37,000 nt of DNA from Rhodobaculum claviforme (GTDB lineage Bacteria > Pseudomonadota > Alphaproteobacteria > Rhodobacterales > Rhodobacteraceae): contig NZ_NHSD01000294.1 of NCBI RefSeq assembly GCF_016653255.1, positions 1 to 37,000 of the forward strand. Reading direction: 5' to 3'. The notes under the pieces are model-generated. The model was not told where the DNA came from. It made no database searches and worked only from the letters and a program-made list of their open reading frames with translations. Shown here one piece after another: positions 16,709-25,736 of this stretch. Made by a program: the position numbers and the translations under genes. Positions within the stretch are counted from its first letter, which is position 1. Every line of letters starts with the position of its first letter.

Positions 16709-18129
16709 TGCATCACCTCCGTCATCGGCGGCTCCACGGTGGCGGGGCCGGTGGGGTGCGCGTCGGGGGGGCCCTGCAACCAGCCGGTGACCGAACGGGT
16801 GCGGTCGAACACCGATTGCGCCGCCGCCATCACCTGCTCGGGCGTCACCGCCATCAGCGCGTCGGTCCAGCCTTCGACATCGGCGACCTCCAGGCCGGTG
16901 GAAAGCGCGGTGCCCATCGTGCGCGCGCGCCCCTCGACGCTGTCGCGGGCAAAGATCTCGGCGGCGCGGATGCGGGTGCGCACGCGCGCGAACTGCTCGG
17001 GGTCCACGCCGGCCTCCATGAAGGCGGCCACGGCATCGTCGAGCGCGGCTTCGGCGGTCGCCAGGTCCACCCCCTCGGCCGGGACGATGGCCAGCGTGAA
17101 GGTGCCGTCATCCCGCGCCAGCCCGGAGTACCACGCCGACACCGACAGCGCCGGCGCGTCCTCGGCCTGGACCAGCGTGCGGGCCAGCACCGATGTGGTC
17201 CGGCTGCCGCCCAGAAGCTCGGCCAGCACGCTCAGCGCGGCGGCGTCGGCCTGGTCGCCGGGCCTGCGGGCGGGCGCAAGGTACTGGCGCATCACATAGG
17301 GCTGGGCCACGCGGGGGTCGGTCATCTCGATCCGGCGGGCGGCGAGGTGCGGCGGCTCCTGCGGGCGGGCGGGCGTGGTGATGGCGGGATTGGCGGGGAT
17401 CGTGCCGTAATGCTGCTGCGCCAGTGCCAGCACCTCGTCGGCGCGCACGTCGCCCGCGACCAGCAGGATGGCGGCGTTCGGGCCGTAATGGGCGGCGTGA
17501 AAGTCCATGGCGTTGTCGCCCGTCAGCGTCGCCATCTCGTGGCGCCAGCCGATGATCGGGGTGCCGTAGGGGTGGTTGGTGAACAGCGCCGCGCGCATCT
17601 GCTCGCTGAACAGCGCGCCGGGGCGGCTCTCGACCACCTGCCCGCGTTCCTCCAGGATCACATCGCGCTCGGGCAGCCACTCGGCCTCGGTGAAGGCGAG
17701 GTTGGCCATCCGGTCGGCCTCCATCTCCATCAGGATCGGCAGATGCTCGGCGGCGGTGCGCTGGAAGTAGGCGGTGTAATCCCAGCTGGTAAAGGCATTG
17801 TCGCGCCCGCCCAGCTGCTCGACCACGGCCGAGAATTCGCCGGGCGCGCGGGTGTCGGTGCCCTTGAACATCAGGTGCTCGAGGAAATGCGCGATGCCCG
17901 ACTGCCCCGGCGGCTCGTCGGCCGCGCCGACGGGGTACCACACCATGTGGACGACGGCGGGCGCGCGGGCATCCTCGATCACCACCACGTCCATCCCGTT
18001 GTCGAGGGTGAAGCGCGCCACGTCACCGGTGCCCGCAGCGGCGGCCACCGGGCCCCCGGCCGCGGTGGCCATGGTGGCGGCGGTGACAAGGGCGAGCGGG
18101 ACGCTCCACCCCGGGATCATGCGGGCCAT
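16705..18129 (-). CDS. Periplasmic M16-family zinc metallopeptidase (catalytic subunit)
   Basis: A 474-residue secreted peptidase. The N-terminal signal segment (about 1-32, Ala-rich) is followed by the inverted zinc motif HFLEH (His81, Glu84, His85) and the second-ligand glutamate at Glu161 in ILEER, 76 residues on as the family requires. The typical NAFTSWDYTAYF and GWRHEMATL segments are intact. The ATG at 18129 has AGGAGGA five to six bases upstream. The downstream M16 homologue overlaps by ATGA. Members act as peptide-scavenging or quality-control peptidases in the periplasm; the substrate here is not known. Confidence 0.94.
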   Translation of the reverse strand: MARMIPGWSVPLALVTAATMATAAGGPVAAAAGTGDVARFTLDNGMDVVVIEDARAPAVVHMVWYPVGAADEPPGQSGIAHFLEHLMFKGTDTRAPGEFSAVVEQLGGRDNAFTSWDYTAYFQRTAAEHLPILMEMEADRMANLAFTEAEWLPERDVILEERGQVVESRPGALFSEQMRAALFTNHPYGTPIIGWRHEMATLTGDNAMDFHAAHYGPNAAILLVAGDVRADEVLALAQQHYGTIPANPAITTPARPQEPPHLAARRIEMTDPRVAQPYVMRQYLAPARRPGDQADAAALSVLAELLGGSRTTSVLARTLVQAEDAPALSVSAWYSGLARDDGTFTLAIVPAEGVDLATAEAALDDAVAAFMEAGVDPEQFARVRTRIRAAEIFARDSVEGRARTMGTALSTGLEVADVEGWTDALMAVTPEQVMAAAQSVFDRTRSVTGWLQGPPDAHPTGPATVEPPMTEVMQ

Positions 18130-18193
18130 GCCGGTCCTCCTGTGTATGTCCTGTGTCAGGTACGGCGCGGGCGGGCGGCTTCAACCGCCCGGT

Positions 18194-18222
18194 CCGGCCG
18201 GCAACGCCGTTGTGACGGCCGG
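18194..18222 (-). repeat. Imperfect inverted repeat between the M48 and M16 genes
   Basis: Outer arms CCGGCCG and CGGCCGG (18194-18200 and 18216-18222) enclose inner arms CAAC and GTTG. A hairpin is plausible, and a second small one (GGGCGG, CCGCCC; 18173-18190) is adjacent. There is no T-run, so it may be a weak terminator, a processing signal or nothing. Confidence 0.45.
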
Positions 18223-18235
18223 TGAGGTCGCGCGC

Positions 18236-18961
18236 TCAGACCCGGCCGCCCGCGCGCAGACGTGCCATGGTGTCGCGCACCACGCCCTGGCGCTGGGCGT
18301 TGGGCGGATGGGTGGCCAGGAAGGCGTTGCCCGGATCGGGGATGCGGCTGAAGAACTGCGCGCCGCGCTCAGGGTCGAAGCCCGCGCGCCAGGCCAGCAC
18401 GGTGCCCATCTCGTCGGCCTCCAGCTCGAACGCCGGGGCAAAGCGGCGCGCGGCGATCTCGCCGCCGATGCCGGCCACGCGCTCCACGGTAATGTCGTCG
18501 GCCCCGGTCAGCGCGGCGAGCGCGCCCGCGATCAGCGCGCCGGTGCGTGCCTGTTCGGTCCGGCGGGGAATGTGCCCGGCGATGTGGTGGCCGGCCTCGT
18601 GGCCGAAGATGAACGCCAGCTCGTCGACGTTGCGCGCATCGGCCAGCAGCGCCAGCGTGAAGCCGATCACCGGCCGCCCGTCACGGTCCAGCGTCTGGAA
18701 GGCGTTGGGCGGCAAGCCCGGGCTGGTGTCGACCACCACGAGGAAATCGCACCGCCGCCCCGGCGCGCGGGCGCGGCATTCCTGGGTGACGACGGGCTCC
18801 ATCCGGTTGACCACCCGCTCGAAATTCGCCGCGGCTGTGGCACTGTCGAGGCGCGGCTGCGCGGTGACGGTTTGCTGCGGCGGGGGCTGCGTGGTCGGTG
18901 GCGGACCCACCACCACGCAGGCAGCGAGGATGAACGGCAAGACGAGGATGAGTCGACGCAT
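18236..18961 (-). CDS. M48-family metallopeptidase, predicted lipoprotein
   Basis: A 241-residue envelope peptidase. A short lipoprotein signal ends in LAAC (Cys15), followed by a Pro/Gln/Thr-rich spacer. The M48 zinc motif is HEAGH (121-125) within FIFGHEAGHHIAGH, and the third ligand Glu179 lies in the E-x-x-A-D pattern ELEAD (179-183). The C-terminus has the THPPNAQR segment typical of this family. M48 lipoproteins of this kind take part in outer-membrane or periplasmic protein quality control; no specific partner is evident. The start may instead be TTG at 18967, which is better spaced from the GGGAGG site, adding two residues; ATG 18961 gives a cleaner signal. The 121-base gap to the divergent DCC gene must hold both promoters. 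Confidence 0.92.
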   Translation of the reverse strand: MRRLILVLPFILAACVVVGPPPTTQPPPQQTVTAQPRLDSATAAANFERVVNRMEPVVTQECRARAPGRRCDFLVVVDTSPGLPPNAFQTLDRDGRPVIGFTLALLADARNVDELAFIFGHEAGHHIAGHIPRRTEQARTGALIAGALAALTGADDITVERVAGIGGEIAARRFAPAFELEADEMGTVLAWRAGFDPERGAQFFSRIPDPGNAFLATHPPNAQRQGVVRDTMARLRAGGRV

Positions 18962-19082
18962 CGGCAAGCGGGCCTCCCTGGCGATGGTCCGAGTTTAGCA
19001 GAACCTGCGGCGCGCGCACGGCCCCTCACGCGGCTGTGCGCAGGCCCTGGCGACGGGGGCGCGCCGCGCTAGATCGCACGCG

Positions 19083-19478
19083 ATGGAACCCATGACACAG
19101 ACCCCCGTTACCGTCCTTTACAACGGCGACTGCCCGATCTGCGGCCGCGAGATCGAGGCCTACCGCCGCCGCGCCGAACGCCTGGGCGCGCCGCTGGCGT
19201 TCGAGGACCTCAACCACGCGGATCTGTCCGACTGGGGCCTGGAGCCGGAGGCGGCGCGCCGCCGGTTGCATGTGCGCGAGGACGGCCGCGTGCTGGCGGG
19301 GGTGCCCGCATTCGTGGCCCTGTGGCGGCGCTTGCCGGGGATGGTGTGGCTGGCGCGCCTCGTCAGCCTGCCGGGCGTGGCGTGGCTGGCGGCGGGTGTC
19401 TATGAACATATCCTTGCGCCTGCGCTGCACGCGCTGGACCGGCGTCGGCGGCGCAGCTGCGCCACCGGCCTGCGCTGA
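19083..19478 (+). CDS. DCC-family (DUF393) thiol-disulfide oxidoreductase-like protein
   Basis: A 131-residue thioredoxin-like protein with the family signature YNGDCPICGREI: Asp16, Cys17 and Cys20 form the DxxC-type CPIC redox site near the N-terminus. A basic helix, EDLNHADLSDWGL, and a C-terminal hydrophobic segment (about 83-115, LPGMVWLARLVSLPGVAWLAAGVYEH pattern) follow; this could associate with the membrane. The ATG at 19083 lacks a strong ribosome site, and ATG 19092 is an alternative. It diverges from the M48 gene. The biochemical role of the DCC family is poorly established, so only a redox function is suggested. Confidence 0.85.
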   Translation: MEPMTQTPVTVLYNGDCPICGREIEAYRRRAERLGAPLAFEDLNHADLSDWGLEPEAARRRLHVREDGRVLAGVPAFVALWRRLPGMVWLARLVSLPGVAWLAAGVYEHILAPALHALDRRRRRSCATGLR

Positions 19479-19529
19479 GGCGCGAGGTTTCCCTTCCGTG
19501 GGCCGGGTCCTTGCGCTAGCCTGTGGTGC

Positions 19530-19784
19530 ATGTTCACCATCGAGCACGATTTCGACGCCACCGTCATCACCCTGATGGACGAAGGGCCCGCGCCCGCCCT
19601 CCAGGAGGATGTCACCGTCAACGCCTTCGAGGATTGCGTGACGGTGGAGCAGTACGACCCGCGCGAGGATCGCCTTGTGCGCATCACCTTGTCGATGGCG
19701 CAGCTGCGCGATCTGGGGGCGGCGCTGAACCTGCCCGAGGGGATGTACCGGCTGCGCGCGGGACCACCCGACAGCGCGCGCTAG
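19530..19784 (+). CDS. Small conserved-looking hypothetical protein
   Basis: An 84-residue acidic protein (many Asp/Glu, no signal peptide, no membrane segment). It reads as alternating strands and one helix: FTIEHDFDATVITLMDEG, then DVTVNAFEDCVTVEQYD and SMAQLRDLGAALNLPEGMYRL. I recognise no family. Codon use and amino-acid composition match the neighbours and the frame has a credible ATG, so it is probably real. It follows the DCC gene by 51 bases on the same strand. No clear ribosome site is visible upstream (GTGGTGC before ATG). Confidence 0.65.
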   Translation: MFTIEHDFDATVITLMDEGPAPALQEDVTVNAFEDCVTVEQYDPREDRLVRITLSMAQLRDLGAALNLPEGMYRLRAGPPDSAR

Positions 19785-19886
19785 GGCCGCCCTGTCCTGC
19801 CCCCCGGCGAGACCCGCGGCATGCGGATGGTGCTGCCTGGCGCACAGCGGCGCCATTGCCGGACCGACCCTGGCCCGATGGGCGGC

Positions 19887-20516
19887 TTACAGCGCCCGCA
19901 TGCCGCCGGGTGTGTCCAGATCCGCCGTCATCGCGGGGTGCTCGGCCGCCTCCACCGCCACCCGCGGGTCCTCGAGGATCGCCGCGAGCGCATCGCGCAG
20001 CGCATCGGACCGTGGATGCGCCAGCCGCAGCCGTTGCAACCGCGCCCCCGCATCCGCAAGGCGCGGGGCGGGATGCGCGTCGGTCTGCCATTCGATCAGC
20101 GCGGGAAACAGGTTGTCGAACGGCAGCCGCCCGTCCTGCGGCACCGCCATCCGCCAGCGCAGGTCGGCGCGGGCGAAATCGCGCGGCACGCCGCTGCCCG
20201 GCGGCGCCACGGCCAGCGCGGCCTCCAGGTCCGGCACACGCACCACCCAAGTGCGCAGCGCCGGCGGCCCCTCGCGGCGGTCGAGGTCGAACCAGCGCGG
20301 ATGGTCCGGGCCGGGGGCGTCGGGGTCGATGGCGATGACCTCCAGGTACGCCTGATCGCCCAGCGACAGCAGGCGGTTGTGCGTGCCCATCAGCGGGTGC
20401 TGCCCGCCGGGCGACAGGCCCAGCCGGGTGCGGGCGGTGAACCAGTCGGCCCCCTCGTCGAGGGTGGCCGCGGCGATGACCAGATGGTCCAGCGTGCCGG
20501 GTGCGCGGTGTGTCAT
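19887..20516 (-). CDS. VOC-superfamily (glyoxalase-like) protein coupled to methylmalonyl-CoA mutase
   Basis: A 209-residue protein of the glyoxalase-like VOC fold: [14 protein letters not shown] at the N-terminus, [22 protein letters not shown], and a second strand-rich half. Possible metal ligands are His11, His46 and Glu59. Its ATG overlaps the mutase stop as ATGA, so it is translated from the same message. Methylmalonyl-CoA epimerase is also a VOC protein but is usually about 135-150 residues, and this sequence does not obviously match it, so function is left open. It is convergent with the small gene ending at 19784; the 102-base gap has no clear terminator. Confidence 0.8.
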   Translation of the reverse strand: MTHRAPGTLDHLVIAAATLDEGADWFTARTRLGLSPGGQHPLMGTHNRLLSLGDQAYLEVIAIDPDAPGPDHPRWFDLDRREGPPALRTWVVRVPDLEAALAVAPPGSGVPRDFARADLRWRMAVPQDGRLPFDNLFPALIEWQTDAHPAPRLADAGARLQRLRLAHPRSDALRDALAAILEDPRVAVEAAEHPAMTADLDTPGGMRAL

Positions 20517-22657
20517 TGTGCCTCCCGCCCGGCGCGGGCCGTGCCGATCAGACGCAGGATGTCGCGGGCCGCGTCGGGGATGTTGGTGCCGGGGCCGAAG
20601 ATCGCCTTGACGCCCGCGTCGCGCAGGAAGGCATAGTCCTGCTGCGGGATCACCCCGCCGCAGATCACCAGGATATCCCCCGCGCCCTGGTCGCGCAGCG
20701 CCTGCACGAGCTTCGGCGCCAGCGTGCGGTGCCCGGCGGCCTGGCTGGAGATGCCGACGACATGCACGTCGTTGTCGATGGCGTCCTGGGCGGCCTCCTC
20801 GGGGGTCTGGAACAGCGGGCCCACATCGACGTCGAAGCCGATGTCGGCAAAGGCGGTGGCGATGACCTTGGCGCCGCGGTCGTGGCCGTCCTGGCCCATC
20901 TTGACCACCAGCATCCGGGGGCGGCGGCCCTCGGCCTCGGCGAAGTCCTCGACCTCCTTCTGGATGGCGGCGAAGCCGTCGTCGCCCTCATAGGCGGCGC
21001 CATAGACACCGGCCAGCGTCTTCACCTCGGCGCGGTGGCGGCCGAAGACCTGCTCCATCGCGGCGCTGATCTCACCCACGGAGGCGCGGGCGCGGGCGGC
21101 CTCCACGGCGGCCTCCAGCAGGTTGCCGCCCTCGGTCGCGCGGCGGGTGACCTCGGCCAGCGCCGCGTCGCAGGCGGCCTGGTCGCGGGCGGCGCGGATG
21201 CGCTCCAGCCGGGCGATCTGGCTGGCGCGGACCTTGTCGTTGTCGATGTCGAAGATGTCGATCGGGTCTTCCTTGTCCTTGCGGTATTTGTTGACCCCCA
21301 CGATGACCTCGTCGCCGCGGTCGATGTCGGCCTGGCGGCGCGCGGCGGTCTCCTCGATGCGCAGCTTGGGCATGCCGGAGGCGACGGCCTTGGTCATGCC
21401 GCCCATCGCCTCGACCTCCTCCATCAGCGCCCAGGCGGCCTCGGCGATGTCATGGGTCAGCTTCTCGACGTAGTAGGAGCCCGCCAGCGGATCGACGACC
21501 TTGGTCACGCCGGTCTCCTCCTGCAGCACCAGCTGGGTGTTGCGCGCGATGCGAGCGGCGAACTCGGTCGGCAGGGCGATGGCCTCGTCCAGCGCGTTGG
21601 TGTGCAGCGACTGGGTGCCGCCGAGGACCGCCGACAGCGCCTCGTAGGCCGTGCGGATCACGTTGTTGTAGGGGTCCTGCTCGGCCAGGCTGACGCCGCT
21701 CGTCTGGCAATGGGTGCGCAGCATCGAGGATTTCACGTCCCTCGGGCCGAACTCCTCCATCACCCGCGACCACAACAGGCGCGCGGCGCGCAGCTTGGCG
21801 ATCTCCATGAAGAAATTGGTGCCGATGGCGAAGAAGAACGACAGACGGGGCGCGAAGCTGTCCACGTCCATGCCGCGTCCGATGGCGGTGCGGACATATT
21901 CGCGCCCGTCGGCCAGGGTGAACGCCAGCTCCTGCACCAGGTTCGCGCCCGCCTCCTGCATGTGGTAGCCGGAGATGGAGATGGAGTTGAAGCGCGGCAT
22001 GTGCGCGGCGGTGTATTCGATGATGTCGGCCACGATCCGCATCGAGGGCTCGGGCGGATAGATGTAGGTGTTGCGGACCATGAACTCCTTCAGGATGTCG
22101 TTCTGGATGGTCCCCGACAGCCTGGCACGGTCCACGCCCTGTTCTTCGCCCGCGACGATGAAGTTCGCCAGCACCGGGATCACCGCGCCGTTCATGGTCA
22201 TGGAGACGGAGATCTCGCCCAGCGGGATGCCGTCGAACAGAAGCTTCATGTCCTCCACCGAATCGATGGCGACGCCGGCCTTGCCCACGTCGCCCTCCAC
22301 CCGGGGATGATCGCTGTCATAGCCGCGGTGGGTCGCCAGATCGAAGGCCACCGACACGCCCTGCTGCCCGCCCGCCAGCGCCTTGCGATAGAAGGCGTTG
22401 GATTCCTCGGCCGTCGAGAACCCCGCGTATTGCCGGATCGTCCAGGGCCGGCCCGCGTACATCGTGGCCTTCACCCCGCGCGTATAGGGCGCAAAACCGG
22501 GCAGGGTGCCCATGTGCGGCAATCCCTCCACGTCCTGCGCGGTATAGAGCGGCTTGACCGGGATCCCCTCCAGCGTGTCCCAACGCAGGCTCTCGGGGTC
22601 GCGGCCCTTCAGTTCCTTGCGGGCCAGTGCGGCCCAGTCGTCGGTGCCTTGGGTCAT
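20513..22657 (-). CDS. scpA: Methylmalonyl-CoA mutase (adenosylcobalamin-dependent)
   Basis: Converts (R)-methylmalonyl-CoA to succinyl-CoA, the last step of propionyl-CoA assimilation. The 714-residue protein has the TIM-barrel substrate domain with Tyr77 ([12 protein letters not shown]), Arg195 and His232 at the positions of Tyr89, Arg207 and His244 of the Propionibacterium enzyme. The C-terminal B12 domain has D-x-H-x-x-G at Asp590, His592 and Gly595. The Tyr/Arg pair supports methylmalonyl-CoA rather than ethylmalonyl- or isobutyryl-CoA. This is the single-chain, homodimer type. The start has GAGGAGG upstream. It is divergent from the DUF4174 gene, coupled to the VOC gene, and about 1 kb from pccA. 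Confidence 0.97.
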   Translation of the reverse strand: MTQGTDDWAALARKELKGRDPESLRWDTLEGIPVKPLYTAQDVEGLPHMGTLPGFAPYTRGVKATMYAGRPWTIRQYAGFSTAEESNAFYRKALAGGQQGVSVAFDLATHRGYDSDHPRVEGDVGKAGVAIDSVEDMKLLFDGIPLGEISVSMTMNGAVIPVLANFIVAGEEQGVDRARLSGTIQNDILKEFMVRNTYIYPPEPSMRIVADIIEYTAAHMPRFNSISISGYHMQEAGANLVQELAFTLADGREYVRTAIGRGMDVDSFAPRLSFFFAIGTNFFMEIAKLRAARLLWSRVMEEFGPRDVKSSMLRTHCQTSGVSLAEQDPYNNVIRTAYEALSAVLGGTQSLHTNALDEAIALPTEFAARIARNTQLVLQEETGVTKVVDPLAGSYYVEKLTHDIAEAAWALMEEVEAMGGMTKAVASGMPKLRIEETAARRQADIDRGDEVIVGVNKYRKDKEDPIDIFDIDNDKVRASQIARLERIRAARDQAACDAALAEVTRRATEGGNLLEAAVEAARARASVGEISAAMEQVFGRHRAEVKTLAGVYGAAYEGDDGFAAIQKEVEDFAEAEGRRPRMLVVKMGQDGHDRGAKVIATAFADIGFDVDVGPLFQTPEEAAQDAIDNDVHVVGISSQAAGHRTLAPKLVQALRDQGAGDILVICGGVIPQQDYAFLRDAGVKAIFGPGTNIPDAARDILRLIGTARAGREAQ

Positions 22658-22701
22658 GGCCGGAGCCCTCCTCTGTGCGGTGAGGGGTCGCCCCCCATCC
22701 G

Positions 22702-22731
22702 TTGTGTTTTTCGCCGTGCGCCGCCTATATA
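22702..22731 (+). promoter_or_regulatory. Candidate sigma70-type promoter for the DUF4174 gene
   Basis: TTGTGT (22702-22707) and TATATA (22726-22731, spacer 18; or CTATAT with spacer 17) lie just upstream of AGGAGG (22741-22746) and the ATG at 22751. TATATA is striking in DNA of this composition. Prediction from sequence only. Confidence 0.45.
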
Positions 22732-22750
22732 CAACCCCACAGGAGGCGCC

Positions 22751-23344
22751 ATGAAACTGCTACCGATCCTTGCAACGGCCTTTTTTCTGCCCGCCGCCGC
22801 GCTGGCACAGGGCTCGGCCCAGGCTGCCGATGGCGCGTCGCCCACCGAGGCGCTGCCAACCGAAACCCCATCCCCCGAAACGCTGCCCCCCGAGACGCGA
22901 TCCACCGAGATGCAGCCCACCGAGACGCTGCCCGACGACGTGGCCTCCGAGGCCGTGATGGAGGAGGTCGACGGCCTTCTGGTGATCGATGGGGCACAGG
23001 CGGACATCGACAGCTTTCTGTGGCAACGCAGACTGCTGCTGATCTTTGCCAACACGCCGGCCGACCCGGCCTTCCAGCAGCAGCTTCAGGCGCTGCTGGA
23101 GCGTGCGCAGGAATTCGTGGACCGCGACGTCGTCGTGATCACCGACACCGATCCCGACGCGCGCAGCTCCGCGCGCCAGCGGCTGCGCCCGCGCGGCTTC
23201 ATGGTCGCGATCATCGACAAGGACGGCGAGATCAAGCAGCGCCGCCCCGCGCCCCGCTCCGCTCGCGAGATCATGGCCGTGATCGACCGCTTTCCGCTGC
23301 GTCGGCAGGAAATGCTGGAGAACCGCCCCTCGGGACGTGACTGA
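22751..23344 (+). CDS. Secreted DUF4174-domain protein
   Basis: A 197-residue exported protein. The signal peptide [19 protein letters not shown] is followed by a low-complexity Pro/Thr/Glu segment (about 30-62, repeated P-T-E-x-L-P-like units). The C-terminal domain (about 75-190) is thioredoxin-like, with [33 protein letters not shown] and [19 protein letters not shown], the pattern of DUF4174. No CxxC is present, so it should not be a redox thioredoxin. AGGAGG precedes the ATG by four bases and a plausible promoter lies upstream. It diverges from the mutase gene. The function of the domain is unknown. Confidence 0.85.
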   Translation: MKLLPILATAFFLPAAALAQGSAQAADGASPTEALPTETPSPETLPPETRSTEMQPTETLPDDVASEAVMEEVDGLLVIDGAQADIDSFLWQRRLLLIFANTPADPAFQQQLQALLERAQEFVDRDVVVITDTDPDARSSARQRLRPRGFMVAIIDKDGEIKQRRPAPRSAREIMAVIDRFPLRRQEMLENRPSGRD

Positions 23345-23645
23345 CAGGCGGCGGCGCGGTCGGCCGTGCGGCCGCTGGTGGGCAGATCGGCCATATCGAT
23401 GGGGGGTGGCGGGCGCGATGCGGCGTCCGCCGATCGCGGAGGCGCACCCGCCTTGCCCGGTCCGCAACCGCAGCATCCTACCGGCCGCCGCCGGGGGTTG
23501 CGCCATGGCGGCCCATGGTGGTGCGCAGACGTGCGGCGACGCCCGTCACCGGCGCCCCGGCATTGCACGGAACCCCGGCGCGCCGCCACACCGGGCGGCC
23601 GGGCAACCGGCAGGGCCGAAAGCCCCGACGGGCCGACGGTGGGCA
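23345..23645. other. Intergenic gap between convergent DUF4174 gene and pccA
   Basis: A 301-base GC-rich stretch between two convergent stops. I see no credible gene in it: the open frames have Arg/Pro/Gly-rich shadow composition and no ribosome site. It holds small inverted repeats such as CGGCC-GTGC-GGCCG (23361-23374) and, on the minus strand after pccA, a weak GCCC-GTCG-GGGC hairpin followed by TTT. None is a convincing terminator. Confidence 0.6.
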
Positions 23646-25646
23646 TCAGTCGAACTCCATGATGATCTCGTCCACCGCGAGGCTGCTGCCGACGCTGGCG
23701 CGGATCGTGCCGACGGTGCCGCGGCGTTCGGCGCGCAGGATGTTTTCCATCTTCATCGCCTCCACCGTCGCCAGCGCCTGGCCCTCGAACACCTCGGCGC
23801 CCTCCTCCACATGCAGCGCGACAACCAGGCCGGGCATGGGGCACAGCAGGTACTTCGACATGTCGGCGGGGATCTTTTCGGGCATCAGGGCCTGAAGCTC
23901 GGCGTGGCGGGGGCTGAGCACCCGCACCTTCAGCTCCGCCCCGCGCAGCCGCAGCCGGAACCCGCCCGAGATCTTGCCCACCTTCATCACCAGCGGCGTG
24001 TCGTCCACCGTCAGCCGCGCCAGGCGGTCGCCCGGCGTCCAGTCCGAGGCCACCCGCAGCGTCGCGCCATCGTCGAAGGTGACGCTCGCGCCGCTGCGAT
24101 CGGCCGCGACGGTGACGGCGAACCGCTCTCCCTGCGCCAGCACCACCCAGGCATCGCCCACGCGGCGCTCGTGGTTGTCCATCCGCCCCGAGATGCGCGC
24201 CCGGCGCACCTCGGCCACGCGGTGCATGGCGACCGATGCGGCCACCACCCGGCGCAACAGCCGCGCATCCAGCGTCACGCCGTCAAAGCCCTCGGGGAAT
24301 TCCTCGGCGATGAAGGCGGTGGTGATGGCGCCCGACACGAAGCGGTCGTGGTCCATCACCGCCGACAGGAAGGGCAGGTTGTGGCCGATCCCCTCCAGCT
24401 CGAACGCATCGAGCGCCACGCGCATCTCCTCGATGGCGCGGGTGCGGTCGGGGGCCCAGGTGCACAGCTTGGCGATCATCGGGTCGTAGAACATGGAGAT
24501 CTCGCCGCCCTCGGTCACGCCGGTGTCGTTGCGCACGACGGCCGTGTCGGAACAGACCTCGGCCGGGGGGCGGTAGCGCGTCAGCCGACCGGTGGAGGGC
24601 AGGAAGTTGCGGTACGGATCCTCGGCATAGATGCGGCTTTCCATCGCCCAGCCGTTCAGCCGCACATCCTCCTGGCGGATCGACAGCGTCTCGCCGGCGG
24701 CGACGCGGATCATCTGCTCCACCAGGTCGATGCCGGTGATGAGTTCGGTCACCGGGTGTTCGACCTGAAGCCGGGTGTTCATCTCGAGGAAGTAGAAGTT
24801 CCGCTCGCCGTCGACGATGAACTCCACCGTCCCGGCCGAGGTGTAGCCCACCGCCTGCGCCAGCGCGCAGGCCTGTGCGCCCATCGCCGCGCGGGTGTCG
24901 GCGTCCAGAAACGGCGAGGGCGCCTCCTCGATCACCTTCTGGTTGCGACGCTGGATGGAGCATTCCCGCTCGCCCAGGTGGATGGTGTTGCCGTGGGCAT
25001 CGGCCAGAACCTGGATCTCGATGTGGCGGGGCTGGGTGACGAACTTCTCGATGAAGATGCGGTCGTCGCCGAAGCTGCTGGCGGCCTCGTTCTTCGACGA
25101 CTGGAAGCCCTCGCGCGCCTCCGCGTCATTCCAGGCGATGCGCATGCCCTTGCCACCGCCGCCCGCCGACGCCTTGATCATCACCGGATAGCCGATCTGG
25201 TTGGCGATGCGCACCGCCTCCTCGGCGTCGCCGATCAGGCCCATGTAGCCCGGCACGGTGGACACGCCCGCCTCGGCCGCGAGCTTCTTGGAGGTGATCT
25301 TGTCGCCCATCGCCTCGATCGCGCCCTGCGGCGGGCCGATGAAGGCCACGCCCTCGGCCGCCAGCGCGGCGGCAAAGCGGGGGTTTTCCGACAGGAAGCC
25401 ATAGCCGGGGTGCACGGCCTCGGCGCCGGTGTCGCGGATCGCCTGCACGATGCGGTCGATCACCAGATAGGACTGCGCGGCGGGCGCGGGGCCGATGTGG
25501 ACCACCTCGTCGGCCATCTGGACATGCAGCGCCTTGCGGTCGGCGTCCGAGGCCACCGCCACCGTCGCGATTCCCATGCGCCGTGCGGTCTTGATGACCC
25601 GGCAGGCGATCTCGCCCCGGTTCGCGATCAGGATCTTCTTGAACAT
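23646..25646 (-). CDS. pccA: Propionyl-CoA carboxylase alpha subunit (biotin carboxylase and BCCP)
   Basis: Carboxylates its own biotin with bicarbonate and ATP and presents it to PccB to make methylmalonyl-CoA. The 666-residue protein has a biotin carboxylase domain (about 1-450) with ATP-grasp loop GGGGKG (162-167) and EMNTRLQVEHPV (288-299), a BT-type middle domain, and a C-terminal biotinyl domain with EAMKMEN, the biotinylated lysine being Lys632. The middle domain and length fit propionyl- rather than acetyl-CoA carboxylase. ATG with GGGAGG upstream. An intrinsic terminator lies only 36 bases before the start, so it may have its own promoter or depend on read-through from the pccB unit. 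Confidence 0.97.
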   Translation of the reverse strand: MFKKILIANRGEIACRVIKTARRMGIATVAVASDADRKALHVQMADEVVHIGPAPAAQSYLVIDRIVQAIRDTGAEAVHPGYGFLSENPRFAAALAAEGVAFIGPPQGAIEAMGDKITSKKLAAEAGVSTVPGYMGLIGDAEEAVRIANQIGYPVMIKASAGGGGKGMRIAWNDAEAREGFQSSKNEAASSFGDDRIFIEKFVTQPRHIEIQVLADAHGNTIHLGERECSIQRRNQKVIEEAPSPFLDADTRAAMGAQACALAQAVGYTSAGTVEFIVDGERNFYFLEMNTRLQVEHPVTELITGIDLVEQMIRVAAGETLSIRQEDVRLNGWAMESRIYAEDPYRNFLPSTGRLTRYRPPAEVCSDTAVVRNDTGVTEGGEISMFYDPMIAKLCTWAPDRTRAIEEMRVALDAFELEGIGHNLPFLSAVMDHDRFVSGAITTAFIAEEFPEGFDGVTLDARLLRRVVAASVAMHRVAEVRRARISGRMDNHERRVGDAWVVLAQGERFAVTVAADRSGASVTFDDGATLRVASDWTPGDRLARLTVDDTPLVMKVGKISGGFRLRLRGAELKVRVLSPRHAELQALMPEKIPADMSKYLLCPMPGLVVALHVEEGAEVFEGQALATVEAMKMENILRAERRGTVGTIRASVGSSLAVDEIIMEFD

Positions 25647-25682
25647 CGGACCTCCCGAGTTGTGGTGGCGCGGGCGCGCATG

Positions 25683-25709
25683 AAAACGCCGCCCCCGATG
25701 GGGGCGGCG
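25683..25709 (-). terminator. Intrinsic terminator between the lipoprotein gene and pccA
   Basis: On the minus strand a perfect 10-bp stem (25700-25709 with 25687-25696, three-base loop) is followed by TTTT (25686-25683). It lies 27 bases after the lipoprotein stop and 36 bases before pccA, so it should end or attenuate the upstream unit. Confidence 0.85.
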
Positions 25710-25736
25710 CAGGATGGAACAGCCGGGCCGGTCGCG

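Noticed and set aside
13844-17299. 1151-codon open frame on the plus strand opposite mutL and both M16 genes
   Set aside because: Composition is the mirror of the real genes, with no motif or ribosome site; an artefact of GC-rich third positions.
20501-22750. Plus-strand open frame running through the mutase gene into the DUF4174 gene
   Set aside because: Only the part from ATG 22751, with AGGAGG and a signal peptide, is real; the rest is antisense to methylmalonyl-CoA mutase.
23366-23662. 98-codon open frame in the gap before pccA
   Set aside because: Arg/Pro/Gly-rich, no ribosome site, and it runs into the end of pccA on the other strand.
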